This document shows positions 40,979-45,880 of a stretch of DNA of 45,880 nucleotides, piece after piece. The stretch lies in the NCBI GenBank assembly GCA_937891665.1, contig CALAGS010000225.1, positions 1 to 45,880 of the forward strand. The letters run 5' to 3'. How positions within the stretch are numbered: the stretch's first letter is position 1; every line of letters starts with the position of its first letter. Made by a program: the position numbers and the translations under genes. Origin of the DNA: an uncultured Burkholderiales bacterium (lineage in GTDB: Bacteria; Pseudomonadota; Gammaproteobacteria; Burkholderiales; Burkholderiaceae_C). Under the pieces are notes generated by a model. That model was not told the DNA's origin and did not search any database. It saw only the letters and a list, made by a program, of their open reading frames with translations.

Positions 40979-42181
40979 TTAGGCTTTCAAGGGAAAGATC
41001 GGTTCCACTTCGCGGTAATCGCGTGGCACGATCACCTTGATGTCGCCCTTGACCACTTGCGTCATCAAAGGTTGTGCGCCCATGTTTTGGCCATTCACAA
41101 ACTGTGTGGCGCCATAGGGCATGATGTGATTGGAGAAGGTGCTCTTGGTCAAAGCATCAATGATGGCCGCACGGTCGGTCGACTTGGCGCGCTCGATGGC
41201 ATCGGCCAACAAGGACATGGCGGTGTAGGTCATGAACACTTCATAGCTGAAGAACTGACCTTGCGCTTCCACACGTTTTTTGAGTTCCAAAGAACGCTTG
41301 TCGCGGGGGTTGAACCAGTGATTGCAATCGATGATGCCATTGGCTGCCTCTGGAAACTCTTTGACAAACTTGTAGCTAGACGCTGCGCCGCCGAGCACAG
41401 AGTAGATGGCCTTTGGCGAAATTTTTTGCTGCTGCATGGTGCGAACCAACAACGCATATTCGTTGTAGTAGTTGGCAGGAATCACGATGTCAGGATTGAC
41501 TTGCTTGATGCGCAGTGCAATGTTGTTGAAGTCGCGTGTGGGGTTGGCATGCTTGATCACTTCTTTCACGTCGTAGCCATAACCTGGCAACTCTTTAGAC
41601 AACAAGTTGGCAGTGCCGGTACCAAACAAAGACTCTTCGTGAATGATCATCACAGAGCGAGCGGGCTTGCCAGCTGCTGTATTGAGCACATGCAAATTGG
41701 CCACAGCCACTTCGGCACATTTTCTGTAGCCTGGACCAAAGCGGAACGTGTTTTTCAGGCCACGCTCCACAATTTGATCGGCCACGCCCACGTCCACCAC
41801 GTGAGGCAAGTTGTACTTGGCTGCCGCTTGCGTGGTCGCCAAACAAATGGCAGAAGCAAACGCACCCACCACCGCGCTAACTCCGGCTTCGTTCATCTTC
41901 TCAATTTCGGCCGTGCCGGCTTGGGGACTTGACTGGGCATCGCCCAACATGGCTTCAATTTTGGCGCCGCCCAATGACTTGATGCCGCCAGCCTTGTTGA
42001 TGTCTTCAATGGCCATCAATGCGCCCATGCGGCACTGCTGACCCGAATACGCCAGCGCACCCGTGACGGGATGCAATACACCCACTTTCACTGTTTTCGC
42101 TTGCGCGCCGGCAATCAAGGGGAAAGACATGGCAGAAGCCGCGGCTGCGGTCTGGCTCATAAAGTGACGACGTGTGGTCAT
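40979..42181 (-). CDS. Liv-type ABC transporter substrate-binding protein
   Basis: This 400-residue family 6 (Leu/Ile/Val-type) periplasmic binding protein has the signal 'MTTRRHFMSQTAAAASAMSFPLIAGAQA', written here as two parts: a twin-Arg start TTRRHF and an A-rich end cut after AQA. The RRxF pattern suggests Tat export. The mature start 'KTVKVGVLHPVTGALAYSGQQCRMGALMAIED' is standard for the family. Relatives bind amino acids, amides, urea or aromatic acids. Here it presumably binds the operon's substrate. AAAGGAGC precedes the ATG at 42181, which rules out the longer frame from 42352. Confidence 0.92.
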   Translation of the reverse strand: MTTRRHFMSQTAAAASAMSFPLIAGAQAKTVKVGVLHPVTGALAYSGQQCRMGALMAIEDINKAGGIKSLGGAKIEAMLGDAQSSPQAGTAEIEKMNEAGVSAVVGAFASAICLATTQAAAKYNLPHVVDVGVADQIVERGLKNTFRFGPGYRKCAEVAVANLHVLNTAAGKPARSVMIIHEESLFGTGTANLLSKELPGYGYDVKEVIKHANPTRDFNNIALRIKQVNPDIVIPANYYNEYALLVRTMQQQKISPKAIYSVLGGAASSYKFVKEFPEAANGIIDCNHWFNPRDKRSLELKKRVEAQGQFFSYEVFMTYTAMSLLADAIERAKSTDRAAIIDALTKSTFSNHIMPYGATQFVNGQNMGAQPLMTQVVKGDIKVIVPRDYREVEPIFPLKA

Positions 42182-42212
42182 GGGAAGCTCCTTTAGTAGT
42201 TCGAGGTGAAGA

Positions 42213-43022
42213 TCAATGAAAATTAGCCGACAGTTCCTTGTCCACCCAGATTTGAGCGTCAATACTGCCAACACGGGACAACTGCATTTGGTACTCGTAA
42301 CGATCAGGGCGGTAAAGGCCCAACAACCATTGGACTGGTTTTTCCTGAACATCGTAAATCAAACGGCGCACCGCCAACAAGGCGGAGCCCACCGGGACAT
42401 CCAAGTGACGCGCCATTTCCGCATCGGCCAAGCGCGCCGAAATAGATTGCTCTGCACGGCCGACTTTGACACCAGCCTCTTCCAGCAAAACCAAAATGGG
42501 CTTTTGCGTCAGTTCGCGGCGGCCAAAACCATGCGAAATGGTTTCGGGCACCCAAGTGGTGATGTGTGAAACGGGACCTTCCCGAGTACTTCGAACACGT
42601 TCAGCTTTTTGCACCATGGCACCGGCTGTCAACTGCAACTTGTCGCCAACGTCGTTGGGTGCTTTAAGGAACTGCACTGAGATAACCTTGACTGAAGTTC
42701 GCAATCCCATGGTGACCAAGTTCTCTAACAAGCCTGTCAATCTGGCTTGTTGGCCGTCGGTGTTTGAAACCTGACCCATCTTGCTTGGTTTTTCAAGCCC
42801 CTTTTGCTGCAAAGGTCGGGTCCCTCTGCCTGGTTCTCGTTTGATCAAACCCTCCTCGGCCATTTGCGAGAGGGCACGCCGAACCGTGACACGCGCCACA
42901 GAAAACTGTTGCATGAGTGCCAACTCGCCAGGCAAGCCTGAATCGAACTTTCCTTCTTGCAGCTTCTCGCACAAGACCAGATAAATCTGGTGGTACTTGG
43001 GCAATGGCAAATTTTGATTCAT
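42213..43022 (-). CDS. GntR-family transcriptional regulator with UTRA domain
   Basis: This 269-residue regulator has an N-terminal winged helix (about 8-75; 'GLPGELALMQQFSVARVTVRRALSQMAEEGLIKREPGRGT') with the GntR signature. The C-terminal UTRA/HutC ligand domain (about 100-255) has 'PVSHITTWVPE' and 'GSALLAVRRLIYD'. HutC-type regulators usually repress catabolic genes until a substrate or intermediate binds the UTRA domain. It lies at the head of the transporter-enzyme operon, 31 nt before the binding-protein gene, and probably controls it. Candidate operators are the repeats at 43041-43081 just upstream. Confidence 0.92.
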   Translation of the reverse strand: MNQNLPLPKYHQIYLVLCEKLQEGKFDSGLPGELALMQQFSVARVTVRRALSQMAEEGLIKREPGRGTRPLQQKGLEKPSKMGQVSNTDGQQARLTGLLENLVTMGLRTSVKVISVQFLKAPNDVGDKLQLTAGAMVQKAERVRSTREGPVSHITTWVPETISHGFGRRELTQKPILVLLEEAGVKVGRAEQSISARLADAEMARHLDVPVGSALLAVRRLIYDVQEKPVQWLLGLYRPDRYEYQMQLSRVGSIDAQIWVDKELSANFH

Positions 43023-43040
43023 GGCATGAGTGTTTCATCA

Positions 43041-43081
43041 GTCCTAATGATCTGTCAATAGGACATTTAACGGGACATTTA
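43041..43081. promoter_or_regulatory. Repeat-rich control region upstream of the GntR gene
   Basis: Two direct copies of GGACATTTA lie at 43061-43069 and 43073-43081 (12-bp period). An inverted pair GTCCTA (43041-43046) and TAGGAC (43059-43064) overlaps the first copy. A perfect TTGACA reads on the minus strand at 43058-43053, in the right direction for the operon, but no good -10 box is seen at standard spacing. These may be binding sites for the GntR regulator and the operon promoter. Confidence 0.45.
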
Positions 43082-43157
43082 CTGCGACAAATCAAAGCTG
43101 CTGCAGGAGCGCGCCTTCAAGCAGCCCTCAGGATGGGTTCAAGCTCGCGCCATTTGT

Positions 43158-44729
43158 TCAGGCATATTGCGTTCTGAGTTCTCGCTTGAGCAATTTACCG
43201 CTGGGGTTTTTGGGCAGGGATTGAGAAAATACAACCCGTTTGGGCGACTTAAAACTGGCCATGTGCTGATTGCAATGCGCCATCACTTCAGCCTCGGTCA
43301 GGGACTGCCCCGTCTTCAGCACGATCACAGCGGTCACGGCCTCTACCCACTTGGGGTCAGGCAGTCCGATCACCGCCACTTCACTGACAGCGCTTAAACG
43401 GTAAATCATCTCTTCGACTTCGCGACTGGCCACATTTTCGCCACCCGTTTTGATCATGTCCTTCTTGCGGTCCACCACACTGATGTAGCCTTCTTCGTCG
43501 ATGGTGGCCAAGTCGCCGCTGTGAAACCAATCGCCGGTAAAAGCGGCGCGGGTTTTTTCTGCGTCATTGAAATAACCCAGCATCAAATGTGGCGAGCGGT
43601 GCACGATTTCCCCCACCTCACCCGGCGTCACGTCTTGCATGTCATCGTTCACCACGCGTGTTTCTACGTTCAACACCGCACGCCCACAGGAACCAGGCTT
43701 GCGCAACTGGTCTTCAGGGCCAAGCATGGTAGCCAATGGTGCAATTTCGGTTTGGCCATACAAATTCCACAAACGAACTTTGGGCAGACGCGATGCCAGT
43801 TCTTTCAAAACTTCTACGGGCATGATTGATGCGCCGTAATAACCCTTCGCCAAATGCGCAAGCTTTTGGGGGTCGAACAAGGGGGAGCGTAAGAGCGCAA
43901 TCCAGACCGTGGGCGGGGCAAAGAAGCTGGTGATTTTGTATTTCTCAATGAGCGCCAACAAATTGTCTGGCACGGGTTTGGAGGTGATCACATTGCTGCT
44001 GCCAATGTAAATGGCCGGACCAAAAAACACATCCAGCTGTGCGCAGTGGTAAAGCGGCAGAGCATGCAAAGCCAAATCATGCTCTGCAATTTCCGCATTG
44101 ACAACACAACTCACATACTGCCAAAGCACCGCATCGTGCGTCAACATGGCGCCTTTGGGCATGGACTCCGTGCCACTGGTGTAAACAATTTGGGCCAAGT
44201 CTTGGCTGGCCAAACCCGATTCGGGCAAGGCATAAGTACAAGCCGCCAATTCGTGGAAATTGTGCATGCCTGGGACTGGCTCACTGATATCTTCCGATGG
44301 CAACCAGACAAACTGTTTGACTTGGGTTTCCAACTTCGAGGCTTGCTTGGCCAATTCTGCCAAGCCACTGTCTGTGGCCAAAGTTTCTGCGCCAGCATGG
44401 CGCAAGATATAAGCCACTTCGTCGGCCTTCAACATGAAGTTGATGGGCACCATCACCGCACCCATGCGAGCGAGTGCAAACCTCAATGCTGCAAAACCAT
44501 GAGAGTTTCTGGCCAAGACAGCCACCCGATCTCCCGGCTTCACACCCACGCCCGCAAGGCCAGCGGCTAGGCGAGTGACCAAGGCATCAAATTCAGCATA
44601 AGTCCAAGCCGTTTGCCCGCACACAATGCCCAGCTTTTGGGGCAGTCGCAAAGCGGTGCGCCGTAGCGCATCAGCAATGGTTTGGCGCCTGACAGAAGGC
44701 GAAATAAGAGGCTGTGCTGAAGTTGACAT
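43158..44729 (-). CDS. AMP-forming acyl-CoA synthetase
   Basis: This 523-residue ANL ligase has P-loop 'VYTSGTESMPKGAMLTH', 'LYGQTEIAPLATML', 'HSGDLATIDEEGYISVVDRKKDMIKTGGENV' and the C-terminal catalytic Lys in 'PKNPSGKLLKREL'. It makes a CoA thioester from a carboxylic acid; the chain or ring specificity is not readable. It lies 135 nt upstream of the GntR gene on the same strand, so it may have a separate promoter yet belong to the same pathway, activating a product such as propionate. It is distinct in sequence from the synthetase at 7954. Confidence 0.88.
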   Translation of the reverse strand: MSTSAQPLISPSVRRQTIADALRRTALRLPQKLGIVCGQTAWTYAEFDALVTRLAAGLAGVGVKPGDRVAVLARNSHGFAALRFALARMGAVMVPINFMLKADEVAYILRHAGAETLATDSGLAELAKQASKLETQVKQFVWLPSEDISEPVPGMHNFHELAACTYALPESGLASQDLAQIVYTSGTESMPKGAMLTHDAVLWQYVSCVVNAEIAEHDLALHALPLYHCAQLDVFFGPAIYIGSSNVITSKPVPDNLLALIEKYKITSFFAPPTVWIALLRSPLFDPQKLAHLAKGYYGASIMPVEVLKELASRLPKVRLWNLYGQTEIAPLATMLGPEDQLRKPGSCGRAVLNVETRVVNDDMQDVTPGEVGEIVHRSPHLMLGYFNDAEKTRAAFTGDWFHSGDLATIDEEGYISVVDRKKDMIKTGGENVASREVEEMIYRLSAVSEVAVIGLPDPKWVEAVTAVIVLKTGQSLTEAEVMAHCNQHMASFKSPKRVVFSQSLPKNPSGKLLKRELRTQYA

Positions 44730-44754
44730 TCAAAAACTCCAAATCAAATCGATA

Positions 44755-45366
44755 ATGGCGACATTGAACTTGAAAATTGAGAGACTGCAATTGGCACTTC
44801 CACCACCCTCCCCCCGAAAACTGTCGCATACGAGAACCGCAGTCTATTCAGGCTTCGAGCGGGAAGACGGCATGTGGGACATTGAAGCCGCCCTCACCGA
44901 CATCAAAACCTACAGCTTCGTGATTCCCAGCCAAGGCCCGCGCGAGGCCGGTCAGCCCATTCATGGTTTGAACATTCGCCTGACCGTGGACGATCAATTC
45001 ATCATCCACGACGTACAAACAGACATGGCCCACATTCCGCACCCAGAATGTGACCAAGCCCCCCAAGGCATGCACAAGTTGATTGGCTGCACCTTGGGTT
45101 CAGGCTGGCGTAAAACCATTGATGCGCACATCGGCGGCATTGCCGGGTGCACCCATCTGCGAGAGATGTTGTTTAACATGGCCACGGCGGCTTACCAAAC
45201 CATTCCTTCTGCGCGGCAATTTAGAAACCAGCAAGCAGGTCTGCCCGATACGGTTCCCACCACACCGCCACCGCATGTGGGCAAATGCATGTCATGGGCC
45301 TTTGACGGTCCCGTGGTGCAACGCCATTACCCCATGTTTTATAGGAAACCGGGCGAAACTCTATAG
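44755..45366 (+). CDS. DUF2889 domain-containing protein
   Basis: This 203-residue protein has the DUF2889 blocks 'GFEREDGMWDIEAALTDIKTYSF', 'IRLTVDDQFIIHDVQTDMAHIPHPEC' and 'GGIAGCTHLREMLFNMATAAYQT'. Function is unknown. A conserved Cys-Thr-His-Leu and several Asp/His residues might bind a metal. The ATG at 44755 is the family-like start; a longer frame from 44626 would overlap the divergent CoA ligase. It is divergent from that ligase with 25 bp between the start codons. Confidence 0.85.
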   Translation: MATLNLKIERLQLALPPPSPRKLSHTRTAVYSGFEREDGMWDIEAALTDIKTYSFVIPSQGPREAGQPIHGLNIRLTVDDQFIIHDVQTDMAHIPHPECDQAPQGMHKLIGCTLGSGWRKTIDAHIGGIAGCTHLREMLFNMATAAYQTIPSARQFRNQQAGLPDTVPTTPPPHVGKCMSWAFDGPVVQRHYPMFYRKPGETL

Positions 45367-45464
45367 CGCAGTCCTGCGATAATCTGCCTTTCCTATGCGC
45401 GCCGCCATGGCGTGCTCCTTCCATCAGCCCCTGGATATAAACCAGTCACCGCTTGGAGTCTCTT

Positions 45465-45880
45465 GTGAGCAAAAAAGTATTTATCAAAACCTTCGGGTGC
45501 CAAATGAACGAGTACGACTCGGACAAAATGGCCGACGTCATGAAGGCTGCCGAGGGTTACGAGCCCACCCAAAACGTCGACGAAGCCGACCTCATTTTGT
45601 TCAACACCTGCTCGGTGCGTGAACGCGCGCAAGAAAAAGTATTCAGCGATTTAGGCCGCGTGAAGCACCTGAAAGAAAAAGGCGTTTTGATCGGCGTGGG
45701 GGGCTGCGTGGCCAGCCAAGAAGGCGCCGACATCATCAAACGTGCACCCTATGTTGACGTGGTGTTTGGCCCGCAAACTTTGCACCGCCTGCCAGAACTA
45801 TTGGCCGCTCGCAGCGCCAAAAAACGGCCGCAAGTGGACATCAGTTTTCCCGAGATTGAAAAGTTCGATCACTTGCCACC
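45465..45880 (+). CDS. miaB: tRNA-2-methylthio-N6-dimethylallyladenosine synthase, 5' part
   Basis: The first 138 codons are in the window and the gene runs off the end. The N-terminal UPF0004 domain shows the three auxiliary-cluster cysteines: C12 in '[15 protein letters not shown]', C49 in '[13 protein letters not shown]' and C81 in 'GGCVASQEG'. MiaB is a radical-SAM methylthiotransferase that modifies A37 of tRNAs reading UNN codons. NTCSVRE and QMNEYDS point to MiaB rather than RimO. The start is GTG at 45465, with GGAG at 45455. A GATAAT hexamer at 45378 could be a -10 box, without an evident -35. Confidence 0.93.
   Translation, partial: MSKKVFIKTFGCQMNEYDSDKMADVMKAAEGYEPTQNVDEADLILFNTCSVRERAQEKVFSDLGRVKHLKEKGVLIGVGGCVASQEGADIIKRAPYVDVVFGPQTLHRLPELLAARSAKKRPQVDISFPEIEKFDHLP

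Noticed and set aside
41057..41932. 291-codon plus-strand frame opposite the Liv binding protein
   Set aside because: Shadow frame; the minus-strand product has signal peptide and family motifs.

Overview
The window looks like a chromosomal segment of a betaproteobacterium, most likely a Comamonadaceae-type member of Burkholderiales. The tmRNA is one-piece and encodes the tag ANDERFALAA, which is typical of that group. The gene content also fits: an aapJQMP amino-acid transporter, an OsmC-YcaO fusion, hydantoinase A/B genes and many ABC importers. Genus-level assignment is not possible from sequence reading alone. No CRISPR array, intact insertion sequence or prophage was seen.

Layout. 1-3750: end of a tRNA-Met(CAU) gene, an EamA exporter, an FAD monooxygenase with its DUF2783 partner, and two decayed genes (an SDR remnant and a YbaK/EbsC remnant). 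3749-7931: the aapJQMP general L-amino-acid ABC importer, with a terminator-like hairpin after aapJ and a short leader ORF before it. 7954-10387 (minus): an acyl-CoA synthetase and a membrane-anchored methyltransferase. 10469-12573: a small exported Lys/Gly-rich protein, an N-formylglutamate amidohydrolase-family enzyme and an aspartoacylase/succinylglutamate desuccinylase-family enzyme. 12598-12986: ssrA (tmRNA) with its -10 box and terminator. 13094-16824 (minus): photolyase and OsmC-YcaO protein. 16935-20202: chromate transporter, a Phd/PIN toxin-antitoxin pair and a saccharopine dehydrogenase-like enzyme. 20217-26664: a P1-family aminopeptidase divergent from a complete dipeptide-type ABC importer, then galE.

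The most notable region is 27729-44729, where fifteen consecutive genes lie on the minus strand. In transcription order they are: AMP-forming CoA ligase, GntR/UTRA regulator, a five-gene Liv-type ABC importer, LeuC- and LeuD-like hydro-lyase subunits, HyuB, HyuA, an isochorismatase-fold hydrolase, a fumarate-reductase-like flavoprotein, an isocitrate-lyase/PEP-mutase-family lyase, and a DadA-type D-amino-acid dehydrogenase. From the regulator onward the genes are tightly packed, with several ATGA stop/start overlaps, so they probably form one catabolic operon.

The enzymes read as an ATP-dependent ring-opening step (HyuAB) followed by a dehydrogenate-hydrate-cleave sequence (flavoprotein, LeuCD-like, ICL-like), the last part resembling tricarballylate or dimethylmaleate catabolism. 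The substrate cannot be read from sequence. The isochorismatase-fold enzyme lacks the family's nucleophilic cysteine, which argues against a simple amidase role. Past this block are a DUF2889 gene and the first third of miaB, cut by the window end.
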